A stretch of 64,000 nt of DNA from QHXW01 sp963847515 (GTDB lineage: Bacteria > Acidobacteriota > Terriglobia > Bryobacterales > Bryobacteraceae), in contig CAWKAA010000001.1 in the NCBI GenBank assembly GCA_963847515.1, positions 1,612,001 through 1,676,000 on the forward strand, given 5' to 3'. The notes beneath the pieces were generated by a model. The model was not told where the DNA came from, searched no databases, and saw only the letters and a list, made by a program, of their open reading frames with translations. The translations under genes and the position numbers were made by a program. How positions within the stretch are numbered: position 1 is the stretch's first letter; each line of letters begins with the position of its first letter. This document shows, piece by piece, positions 7,266 through 15,957 of this stretch.

Positions 7266-10200
7266 ATGCACGCGCTGGCGCAACTTTGCGTACGACGTCC
7301 CGTCTTCGCGACGATGCTGGTTCTGTCGCTCGTGGTGGTCGGGATCTTTTCCTATTTCAGTCTCGGCGTGGATCTTTTTCCCAAGGTGGATATCCCGGCA
7401 GTGGCGGTGGTGGTGGCCGACCCGGAGCTTCGCCGCGGAGAGATCGAAACCGAGATCACGAAGAAAGTTGAAGACGCTGTCAATACCATCAGCCAGATCG
7501 ATGAGCTCCGTTCGACGTCCTCGGAAGGGCAATCGCTCGTGGTAATCAGCTTCGACCTATCCAAGAACGGCGATGTGGCGGCGCAGGAGGTGCAGAACAA
7601 AGTCAACCTGATCATTCCGGACCTTCCGCAAACCGCCCGGCCGCCGGTGGTGCAGAAGTTCGATCCGGATGCGACCCCGGTGCTTCAGATCGCGGTGTCG
7701 GCTCCGCGTTCGCTGCGGGATATCACGATGATCGCCGACAAACAAATCAAGCAGAAGCTGCAAAACGCCAGAGGAGTCGGTCAGAGTTCCATGATCGGCG
7801 GCGCCCGGCGCGAGATTCATGTGCTGGTGGATCCCGTCAAACTGCGCGCCTACAACCTGACGGTCACCGACGTTTTCAATGCGCTGCGCCAACAAAATCT
7901 CGAGATGCCGGGCGGAAGCCTCAATGGCGGGCGCTCAGGAGTTCACGGTGCGCACAACCGGGCGCGTTACCGATCCCGCGCAATTCAACCAGATCACGGT
8001 GGCCACGCGGAACGGCCATGTGGTGAAGGTCAGCGATATCGGGTATGCAGAAGACAGCTACGAAGAACCGCGCAGCGCCGGGCGTCTGGATGGTATTCCC
8101 GCCGTCACATTGGTGGTTTCCAAGCAATCGGGCGAAAACACCGTGGCTACCGCCGACGAAGTGAAGCAGCGCTTGAAAGAGATTTCTATCGCGCTGCCCA
8201 GGGATGTTCGGGCGGAGGTGATCAGCGACCAGTCCGTGTTCATCAAAGCCTCCGTCGAGTCGCATGCGGGAGCACCTGATCGAAGGCAGCCTCTTCGCCG
8301 GCATCATCATTTTTCTATTCCTGGCGAACATCCGGACCACTCTGATCGCCGCGGTTGCGATTCCTACTTCGATCATTTCAACCTTTGCGTTGATGGCGGC
8401 GATGGGATTCACGCTGAACCAAATCACGATGGTGGCCCTGACTCTAATGGTAGGTATCGTCATCGACGACGCCATCATCGTCCTCGAGAATATCTACCGC
8501 TTCATTGAGGAAAAGAAGATGGCGCCCATGGAGGCCGCCATGCGGGGAACGCGCGAAATCGGTTTGGCGGTGATGGCCACCACTTTTTCGCTCCTGGCGG
8601 TGTTTCTGCCGGTGGGATTTATGGGCGGTATCGTGGGGCGGTTTATGAGTGCGTTCGGCTTCACGTCCGCGTTCGCCATCGCCGTCTCGCTGCTGGTTTC
8701 GTTCACGCTCACGCCCATGCTCTGCTCGCGATTTGTAAAGCCGCCGGAAGAAACCGCCAGCCGCCACAGCTCGAAAGAGTCGTTCATTCTTCCGCCATCT
8801 GGATACGCATTACACGCGCATGCTGGAGTGGTCCATGGCGCACCGGCGTGTGATAGTGGCAGCGAGCGCGCTGGCAATTTTGAGCATCGTGCCGCTCTTC
8901 ATGTTCGTCGGCAAGAATTTTCTCCCGTAACGATGACCAGTCCCAGTACAACGTGCATGTCCGGACGCCCGAGGGCACTTCCCTGGCCGCCACCACAAAC
9001 CTCGCCGAGCGTATCGCGCAGGACATCCGCAAGCTACCTGGCGTGGCGCACACCCTCATGACGGCGGGCGGCGGCGCGGACCGGTCCGTGAACAACGCGC
9101 TGATCTATGTCAGCCTCATCGAAGCGGGACGGCGCCGCTTGTCCCAGCAGGAATTGATGCAGCGCACTCGCGCTCTGATGAAACCTATCCGCCGGACATA
9201 CACACCGGCGTCGAACTGGTGAACGCGGTGGGCGGCAACGACAGCAATGCCGACATCCCAGTACTTCATCCAGGGACCGGACCTGGAAAAGCTGGCCACG
9301 TATTCCGAGCAAATGCTGGCCAAAATGCAGACGATCCCCACGCTGGCCGATGCCGACACTACTTTGCGCGGCGGCAAGCCGGAAGTGCGCCTGGAAATCG
9401 ACCGCCCGCGCGCGGCGGACCTGGGTGTTTCCGTGGCGGACATCGAACAGGCGCTCAACACGTTGGTCGCCGGCCAAGTGGCGTCCAGTTTCAACGCCGG
9501 TGAAGACCAATACGACGTGTCGCGTGCGCGCCCAGGAACAGTTTCGCGGCAGCGCCGAAGGATTATCCAAGATGACGGTGCCCTCGTCGAAAATCGGCTC
9601 GGCCGGTCTGGATGAAGTGGTGCACATCCGCACCGGCACGGGTCCCTCATCCATAAGCGCTTCAGGCGCCAGCGCCAGGTGACGCTGACCGGCAACGTGC
9701 TGGCCGGCGGCTCGCAGGCGGGCATTATCGGCCGGATGGATCAATTCGCCAAAGAGATCGGCATGGGTCCGGACTATCACGTTGGCCTGGCCGGCAGCTC
9801 CAAGGAATTGGGCCGCACCGGATATTATTTCGTCCTGGCGTTCGGCCTTACCTTCATCTTCATGTACATCGTGCTGGCTGCTCAATTCGAATCCTTCATT
9901 CATCCCATGACCATTCTGCTCACGCTGCCACTGGCGGTGCCGTTCGGAATTGTCTCGCTGCTGATCGCGGGCCAGACGGTCAACATTTTCTCCGGCCTGG
10001 GTCTGCTCCTGCTGTTCGGCATCGTCAAGAAGAACGCCATTTTGCAGATCGACCACACCAACGGCTTGCGCGCGTCGGGAATGCCCCGCTATGAAGCGAT
10101 CATTCAGGCCAACCGCGACCGTTTGCGGCCCATTCTGATGACGACCATGGCTTTGGTTGCGGGCATGCTGCCGCTGGTGGTTTCACTCGGAACCGGCGCG

Positions 10201-10437
10201 GCCACTAATCGTTCGATCGGCGTGCTGGTGGTGGGCGGCCAATCGCTGTGCCTGCTGCTCACGCTGCTGGCGGTGCCGGTGTTTTATTCGCTGTTCGAAG
10301 ATTTGGGCGAATCGTTCGCTTCCTGGCGCGTGACGCAATTTCTGGCTGCCGTGCGGTCGCGATTGCCGGGGCAGGGAAGGGGCAAGGCCGGGTCGCCGAT
10401 AACGCCTCAGCCATTTGCGAAGAGAGAATTGCAATGA
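7266..10437 (+). pseudogene. RND-family multidrug efflux pump, multiple frameshifts
   Basis: Inner-membrane proton-driven exporter of the AcrB/MdtB (HAE1) type. The N-terminus (VRRPVFATMLVLSLVVVGIF, then GVDLFPKVDIP) is canonical. The middle has the TM4-TM6 block with the proton-relay region (MVGIVIDDAIIVLENIYRF, then LLAVFLPVGFMGG). The end has the TM10-TM12 block (VLAAQFESFIHP, LLLLFGIVKKNAIL). The frame is broken near 7920, 8263, 8795, 8930, 9220, 9525 and 9665. Every segment is well conserved, the total (about 1057 codons) equals an intact pump, and the stop overlaps the next start. This fits a recent inactivation or, more likely, uncorrected single-base errors. It sits between its membrane-fusion and outer-membrane partners. 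Confidence 0.9.
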
Positions 10438-12131
10438 AAGGAGTCCGCGAGCTCACAGCGTGCGTCGCTATCGCCGCAATTTCGTTAGCTCAAACACCGC
10501 CCGCGGTGCAAATCGAACCACTGCGGGAAGTCGACATCAAACCTCGCGTGGGCATTCTGGGCGAGACGACCATCTCCCTTCCGGAAGTGATCCAGCGCGT
10601 GCTAGCTAACGATCGCGATCTGGAGATTTCGCGTATCGTGCTGGAGGAAGCCGGTTACAACGTGAGCGCGGCCAAAGGAGCTTACGATCCGGTCGCGGGT
10701 TTTCGTGCGTATCACACCAAGTCCATCTCTCCCATTGCCTCGCTCATCGGAGGCGCGGCCAACGGCAAGCTCGCGCAAACGGAACTGAACGGCACACCGC
10801 AACTGAGCGGGCTGTTCCCGTGGTCGGGCGGATCCTACACCGCAAGCTTCGTCAACTCGCGCCAGCTCACCGACAGCCAGTTCGTTACATTGAACCCGCA
10901 ATACCCGAACTCTGTCAATTTGAATCTGACCCAGCCGCTGTGGCGCGGGCTGCGCTTCGATGAAAACCGCCATCGCGTGCAAGTGGCGCGGAAAAACAGG
11001 CAATTGAGCGCCGAACAATTCCGCCAGCGCGTGATTGAGATCGTCACTCAGGCTGTCGATGCTTACTGGGAGCTCGATTTTGCCTGGCACAACCTCGAGG
11101 TACAGGCCGAAGGGGTGCGCTTCGCGGAACGTCAGTATGCCAGCAATCGCCGGCAAGCGGAGCAGGGTCTGCTGGCGCCCATCGATGTAGTGGCCGCGCA
11201 GACTCAGGTTGCGACATTCCAGCAAAGCCTGTTCAGCGCCCAACAAGCCCTCACCCAGGCGGAAAACAATTTGAAATCGCTCATGCTGCCGAACCGCAAC
11301 GACCTTTTCTGGAGTACGGCGTTGATTCCGGTCACGCAACCCGACGTCCACCCGCACGTTCCGGACCTCGAAGATGCCATGCGCCAAGCGCTGACAGCGC
11401 GGCCGGAACTGGCACAGAGCGCCATTGCCATTGAGGTCAACAAACTGGATGCGCGCCTGAGCGGAGAGCAGACAAAGCCTCGCCTCGACGCGTTTGCGAA
11501 CCTCACAGCAGCCGGGCTTGCCGGCCGCCCATTGCCGCCTGGCCCGAATCCGTTCACTGCCGGCACCGACGCGCTTGTCGGACGCCTGAATCAGCTGAGC
11601 GCGCTTGCCGGCCTGCCGCCAGTGCCGCCCATTTCGTTTGGCTCGAACGCGGTCCCGGCAATTTTTCTGGGCAGCTATGGACAGTCGTTGAGTAATCTGG
11701 CAGCGGGAAATTTCCCCTCGGCCCAGGTGGGATTGCAGATCTCTTTCCCGCTGCGCAATCGGACAGCGGAGGCGCAGGCCGCTACGTCCGTCGCCGAGGG
11801 GCGCCGCTTGCGCGCGTTGCAGGATCAGATTGAAATGGCCATCGAAGCCGATGTGCGCAACGCGCTGCAGGCGGTGATGTCCGCGCAATCCAGGCTCGAA
11901 GCAGCCGCGCTCGCGCGCCGAACGGCCGAGGAACAATACGCGAGCGAACAGCGCCAGTTTCAGGCGGGCACGTCCACCGTGTTCCTGGTGCTGCAACGCC
12001 AGACGGATTTCATCGGCGCCCGCAGCCGCGAAGCGAGGGCGCGCACGGATTTCGGTGAAGCCGCCGCTAATCTTGACCGCGCCACCGCGCGCACCATCGA
12101 AACGCAGAAAGTTACTCTTGTAAACCCTTGA
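10434..12131 (+). CDS. TolC-like outer-membrane efflux protein
   Basis: A 565-residue outer-membrane factor that would complete the tripartite RND exporter. ATG 10434 overlaps the pump's stop (ATGA). A short N-terminal signal (VRELTACVAIAAISLAQT) is followed by two OEP repeats rich in Ala, Gln and Arg coiled-coil heptads. The first repeat runs from the TISLPEVIQRVLANDRDLEI region to the QALTQAENNLKSLM helix; the second covers LEDAMRQALTARPELAQSAI and the C-terminal helices. The Pro/Gly-rich insertion around residues 350-420 (PLPPGPNPFTAG) is longer than in enterobacterial TolC. The gene is intact, unlike the two upstream genes of the operon. Confidence 0.92.
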   Translation: MKGVRELTACVAIAAISLAQTPPAVQIEPLREVDIKPRVGILGETTISLPEVIQRVLANDRDLEISRIVLEEAGYNVSAAKGAYDPVAGFRAYHTKSISPIASLIGGAANGKLAQTELNGTPQLSGLFPWSGGSYTASFVNSRQLTDSQFVTLNPQYPNSVNLNLTQPLWRGLRFDENRHRVQVARKNRQLSAEQFRQRVIEIVTQAVDAYWELDFAWHNLEVQAEGVRFAERQYASNRRQAEQGLLAPIDVVAAQTQVATFQQSLFSAQQALTQAENNLKSLMLPNRNDLFWSTALIPVTQPDVHPHVPDLEDAMRQALTARPELAQSAIAIEVNKLDARLSGEQTKPRLDAFANLTAAGLAGRPLPPGPNPFTAGTDALVGRLNQLSALAGLPPVPPISFGSNAVPAIFLGSYGQSLSNLAAGNFPSAQVGLQISFPLRNRTAEAQAATSVAEGRRLRALQDQIEMAIEADVRNALQAVMSAQSRLEAAALARRTAEEQYASEQRQFQAGTSTVFLVLQRQTDFIGARSREARARTDFGEAAANLDRATARTIETQKVTLVNP

Positions 12132-12158
12132 GGGCGATCAAGTAGACTTCCACGTGAG

Positions 12159-12926
12159 ATGTTTTCGAAACTTTCGGGTTGTGTCGGCATCCAACCGTGT
12201 ATGACGGCTTCGCGGTTTGGTTGCCTAGCGGTACTGTTTCCGGCACTGGCGCTCTGCCAGCAACCGTCGCCGGATGAGCCGCTCCAGCCGGGAACACTAA
12301 AAAAGGCTGATTCCTCCGAATCGCCCCAGGTCGAGAGCAAGCGCATTTTCGGCATTGTTCCGAATTTCCGGACGTCTCCAAGCCTGAAGAATTACGAGCC
12401 CCTTTCAACCGGGGGTAAGTTTAAGATTGCCGCTCAAGACGCCTTCGATCGCGGAACCGTTGTTTTGGCCGCTCTATTTGCAGGCGAGTCTCAGTTGACC
12501 AATGCCACGCCTTCGTTCGGGCAAGGTGTGGCAGGCTACGCCCGATATTTCGGCACCTCTTACGCGGACTACGTGATTGGCGATTACATGACCGAGGCGA
12601 TCTACCCCACGCTGTTGCATCAGGACCCGCGCTATTTTCGCCGCGGCACGGGAAGCGGATTGTCAAGGCTTGGTTACGCCATGTGGCAGATTTTCTGGAC
12701 TCACAAAGATTCGGGCGGCACGCAATTCAACTATTCGGAAGTGATCGGCAACTCGACGGCGGTGGCAATTTCGCAAGCCTATTATCCGGACAATCGAACT
12801 GTTTCCGACGCCGTCTCGAAACTTGGGACGCAGATCGGCGTTGACATGGCCTCGAATATTCTGAAGGAGTTCTGGCCGGACGTGGCACGAAAATTCGACC
12901 GAAAACATCGGACCAATCAGAACTGA
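12159..12926 (+). CDS. conserved secreted hypothetical protein
   Basis: A 255-residue protein with a plausible signal peptide (FGCLAVLFPALALCQQ). The mature part is rich in aromatic residues and has the segment GYARYFGTSYADYVIGDYM followed by HQDPRYFRRGTGSG. I recall similar proteins in Acidobacteria without an assigned function; I cannot name a domain. The start may be ATG 12159 or ATG 12201; the latter places the signal peptide closer to the N-terminus. It follows the TolC-like gene by 27 bp and could be the last gene of the efflux operon. It converges with the gene at 12948. Confidence 0.75.
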   Translation: MFSKLSGCVGIQPCMTASRFGCLAVLFPALALCQQPSPDEPLQPGTLKKADSSESPQVESKRIFGIVPNFRTSPSLKNYEPLSTGGKFKIAAQDAFDRGTVVLAALFAGESQLTNATPSFGQGVAGYARYFGTSYADYVIGDYMTEAIYPTLLHQDPRYFRRGTGSGLSRLGYAMWQIFWTHKDSGGTQFNYSEVIGNSTAVAISQAYYPDNRTVSDAVSKLGTQIGVDMASNILKEFWPDVARKFDRKHRTNQN

Positions 12927-12947
12927 ACTCGCTGCAGCTGGAGTCAC

Positions 12948-13337
12948 TTACCTCGGCGATGGCTGGCGGAATAACTGTTCGGCGCCAGGCGACAGCAGCA
13001 CCCACAGGCCGTAAATCCCCAAAGCGGTGCCGAGCGGCACGCTCATGAGTTCCAGCGCTGAAAGAATGATGGTCAACATGCGCGCCCAGGGCCGCAATTC
13101 GATGAGCCCGAAGCCAGCGACAATCCCCGGAAGTGAAAGCGCCAGCAGCAGGATAAAAATGAAGGCTCCGATGCCGCCCAGGATTGGAACGGCGATCAGT
13201 GCATCCCCGCTGCGGGCGGCTATGCTGACCAGACCAGCCAAGCCCCCGAAAATCACCATCACGAGAATGCCGGCCAGGGTACCGAGAATTCCATAGACCA
13301 CGTGCAGAATACCGAGGATCTTGACATGGTCGGCCAT
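12948..13337 (-). CDS. small integral membrane protein
   Basis: 129 residues with four hydrophobic segments: around LGILHVVYGILGTLAGILVM, GGLAGLVSIA, IGAFIFILLLALSLPGIVAG and MLTIILSALELMSVPLGTAL. Length and composition resemble small DUF4064-like membrane proteins, but I cannot assign a function. It lies 12 bp downstream of the MPN-like gene on the same strand and is probably co-transcribed with it. Its ATG at 13337 begins a sensible N-terminus (MADHVKILGILHVVYG). Confidence 0.8.
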   Translation of the reverse strand: MADHVKILGILHVVYGILGTLAGILVMVIFGGLAGLVSIAARSGDALIAVPILGGIGAFIFILLLALSLPGIVAGFGLIELRPWARMLTIILSALELMSVPLGTALGIYGLWVLLSPGAEQLFRQPSPR

Positions 13338-13349
13338 ATCGTCCGCACT

Positions 13350-15251
13350 TCAGTTGATCAGCGCCCAATCGATCACCACGACGGAGATTTTTGGATTCTT
13401 GCTTTTCAACACCACGCGGTTCCACTGGTTTTGCGCCGCCGGAGCTTCCTTGACGGCGACATCATTAGCGTATTTCGGATTCCACGTATAGACGGTTTTG
13501 TTCCAGCCATTCTGCGCGCCTGGAGATTCGATGACGCTATTCGCGTATTGAGAATTCGCGGTGTACAGGACAATGCCATCGTTAGACAAGTCACCCGGTG
13601 AGACGCTGAATTTCACCGGTTTGCCGGGCAGCTGTCCGATGAGGGTTCCGGTAGAACAGGACTTCCCATAGACGGCTACTTCCTGGTTCCTTTGCAGGCG
13701 TCCAATCCAGATGATTCTTCCGGAAGCCGAAGTTGCCGCTGGTGGCGCTGATGCCGTGCGCGTCGGTGTAGGCGTAACGACCGGCTTAGCCGCCGCAGCC
13801 TGCGCCGGAACAATGGCCGGTTGTGCCGGGGGAGGCGCGGGCTTCTCAGCCGGTGGGCTCAAAGTCTGAACGGGGGCCAGAACCGGCGCCGGCGCATTCT
13901 GCGCAATGAGGGGTGGCGCAGACAGGTCCGGAACTCGATTGGCTGAGCCCGAAGCCCTCATGGCGGGTGCCTTGAACTTCACAGGTTCGCTGACCTTCGC
14001 GGGCTCACTAAACTTAAGACGGGGCGCTGAGGCGGCTGTAACGGGGACCGATATGACGATCTCGGTTGGTTTCTCCTCCGGGACGGGTTTCGGCTGTGCC
14101 GCCCGGGAGGCACTGCCGGAATCAGGCGGCGCATTCACATCCGTGGGCGGAGGATTTTCCTCCCGAAAGCGAGCGGTTTCCGTAAGTGTTCCCCCACCAT
14201 GCCGGGAGGCCTCCAGGCGAACGCTCACATTTTGGGTGTGGCGCGAGTAGGTGAACATCCCGCTGCGAAGCTGCTCCGGATCCAGTGTGATAGAGTACCG
14301 GGCGCCGCCGTCGGTAATGTCCAGAGTCCCCACCTCGCCGTTGGAAACCGGCTCCCACAGGATCTGAAGCTGTCCGCCGGCGTCGAAGACGCGCAGCGCC
14401 AGCTTTTCTGCAGGCTGCGCCAGCCAGTACCATGCCCCAAGCAGGCCAAGCACTGCCACCACCAGCAGCGGCCAAACCAGCTTGAAGTTCCGGTTCGGCA
14501 GCGGCGGTTCGGGCAAATACATTATGGCGTCGTCGAGCAGGCCCGCGGGCTCATCCAATGCCGGCGGCTGATCCCGTTCCGCCGGCTGATCCAATTCCGG
14601 CGATGCAGCCAGTTCCCGCGGCGCGGCCTCCGGGCTGCTGAGTGTCTGTGGAACGTCGCCGGGCATTTCTCGCACCTTGGGAACATCTATGGGCCGCGGA
14701 GGTACCTCGAAAGTAGGCGGCAGGTCGAACTCACAGAAGGGGCTGTTGGCCGTCAACGCGCCCCCGGCGTCCCGATAAAAAAATCGCACCAGGCTTTGCA
14801 AGGACTCGCTGGGACGCAAAATCATGACCACTTGATACGGGGCGGGAAAAAACGCGGCGCCGATCTCCAAGTCGCGTGCCGTGAGACTGAGTTCGCTATG
14901 AGGATGTGCCCGGAACCAGCCTACCGGTTCGAGCCGCTTGGGATCGTCGCTTCGGGCCGTTGACCCCAGTGCCGCAGCGAACGCCTGGCGCTCCCCCTTG
15001 GAAAGTGGTGTCGCTCCAGCCATAGCACTTTGAAAATCAATGGCTTGAAACTCCGCGATCTGTACTTCATTGTCGCCCTGGGTTCCGAACAAAATCCCGT
15101 ACATCTCGGCGCCGCCATGCGGGCCTGAAGCAAAACTCTCGAGCACAACCGCGCGAAGTGCCAGGAGCACCGAACGTGGACACGTGATCGCGCGTGACTG
15201 GCCCTTGTATTCGGAATCGCCCCCGCGGAGGTGAGATGCTGCGCCAGCCAT
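13350..15251 (-). CDS. membrane protein with degenerate MPN/JAMM-like domain
   Basis: 633 residues from ATG 15251, preferred over upstream starts because a GAAG-type site precedes it and it gives a natural N-terminus. Residues ~25-165 look like an MPN (Mov34/JAB) fold: a Glu in GGAEMYGILFG (E49), then VGWFRAHPHSELSLTARDLE. Aligned to the JAMM pattern H-S-H-P-x6-S-x2-D this gives R114-A-H116-P-x6-T124-x2-D127. The first metal histidine is therefore Arg and the serine is Thr, so isopeptidase activity is doubtful. A Pro/Glu-rich linker follows, then one TM helix (~257-277, LVWPLLVVAVLGLLGAWYW), a long Pro/Ala-rich stretch and a C-terminal pair of ~25-residue repeats with YAN and QN-WN cores. The domain call is my alignment by eye. 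Confidence 0.75.
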   Translation of the reverse strand: MAGAASHLRGGDSEYKGQSRAITCPRSVLLALRAVVLESFASGPHGGAEMYGILFGTQGDNEVQIAEFQAIDFQSAMAGATPLSKGERQAFAAALGSTARSDDPKRLEPVGWFRAHPHSELSLTARDLEIGAAFFPAPYQVVMILRPSESLQSLVRFFYRDAGGALTANSPFCEFDLPPTFEVPPRPIDVPKVREMPGDVPQTLSSPEAAPRELAASPELDQPAERDQPPALDEPAGLLDDAIMYLPEPPLPNRNFKLVWPLLVVAVLGLLGAWYWLAQPAEKLALRVFDAGGQLQILWEPVSNGEVGTLDITDGGARYSITLDPEQLRSGMFTYSRHTQNVSVRLEASRHGGGTLTETARFREENPPPTDVNAPPDSGSASRAAQPKPVPEEKPTEIVISVPVTAASAPRLKFSEPAKVSEPVKFKAPAMRASGSANRVPDLSAPPLIAQNAPAPVLAPVQTLSPPAEKPAPPPAQPAIVPAQAAAAKPVVTPTPTRTASAPPAATSASGRIIWIGRLQRNQEVAVYGKSCSTGTLIGQLPGKPVKFSVSPGDLSNDGIVLYTANSQYANSVIESPGAQNGWNKTVYTWNPKYANDVAVKEAPAAQNQWNRVVLKSKNPKISVVVIDWALIN

Positions 15252-15333
15252 GTCTGCTTCGTTTAAGCTTATGACAATCGGCGTTTGGACACCAGCCCGC
15301 CGGTTCCCGTTGGGTCTGAAGCTCGTATATCCT

Positions 15334-15957
15334 ATGACGATGGCCTCTCCTATGGCGCAGTCTCCGGAACGCGTGTATCGCGGCATCTGCCTGGTGCTGG
15401 TCTTGTGCCTCCTGGCGGCATCCGCCGATGCGGAAGACCCTCCCATCAAGATCGTGATTCAGGAAGGGCAAGGCGCCATCAACAACATTCAGCAGCACCG
15501 CGCCAAAGAACCCGTCATTCAAGTAACGCATGAGGATGGAGAGCCGGTCCGCGCGGCCTCAGTGACTTTCCAGTTACCGGAAAGGGGGGCTGGCGGCGTC
15601 TTCGCCGACAACAGCAAGATGTTAACCGTCCAGACTGATGAAAAAGGAGTGGCGGTGGGCCGCGGCTTGCGCCCCAATCTGACCGCCGGCGAATTCCAAA
15701 TTCGCGTGACGGCCTCATTTCGAGGAAGGACCGCCAGCGCCGTGATTTCCGAAATCAACGCAGAACCCGCGGCCAAGGGCGGAGGCAGCGGAAAGAAACT
15801 CCTGATCATCGCCCTGATTGGGGGCGCCGCGGCCGGCGGGCTGGCGGCGGCCTTAGGCGGCAAATCAAGCAGCAGCAGTCCATCGGCTGGGAATATTAAT
15901 ACGCCGCCACCAACGATCCTGGTGCCCGGTACGCCAACTGTCCAGCCACCGCACTAA
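15334..15957 (+). CDS. secreted protein with Ig-like domain and C-terminal hydrophobic segment
   Basis: About 207 residues. An N-terminal signal (ICLVLVLCLLAASADA) is followed by a Big_1-like beta domain (PVIQVTHEDGEPVRAASVTF, then TDEKGVAVGRGLRPN). Near the C-terminus lies a Gly/Ala-rich hydrophobic helix (LLIIALIGGAAAGGLAAAL) and a Ser/Pro-rich tail. The start is uncertain among closely spaced ATGs at 15334, 15340 and 15352. The stop is immediately followed by the ATG of the large He_PIG gene, so the two are probably one transcript. It is divergent from the MPN-like membrane gene, with which it may share a promoter region of about 80 bp. Confidence 0.8.
   Translation: MTMASPMAQSPERVYRGICLVLVLCLLAASADAEDPPIKIVIQEGQGAINNIQQHRAKEPVIQVTHEDGEPVRAASVTFQLPERGAGGVFADNSKMLTVQTDEKGVAVGRGLRPNLTAGEFQIRVTASFRGRTASAVISEINAEPAAKGGGSGKKLLIIALIGGAAAGGLAAALGGKSSSSSPSAGNINTPPPTILVPGTPTVQPPH

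Noticed and set aside
10602..11996. 464-codon ORF on the minus strand
   Set aside because: It is antisense to the TolC-like gene, has no domain and reflects GC-rich codon bias.
14925..14945. tRNA-like GGTTCGA-type sequence
   Set aside because: No cloverleaf or acceptor stem around it; it lies inside the MPN-like gene.
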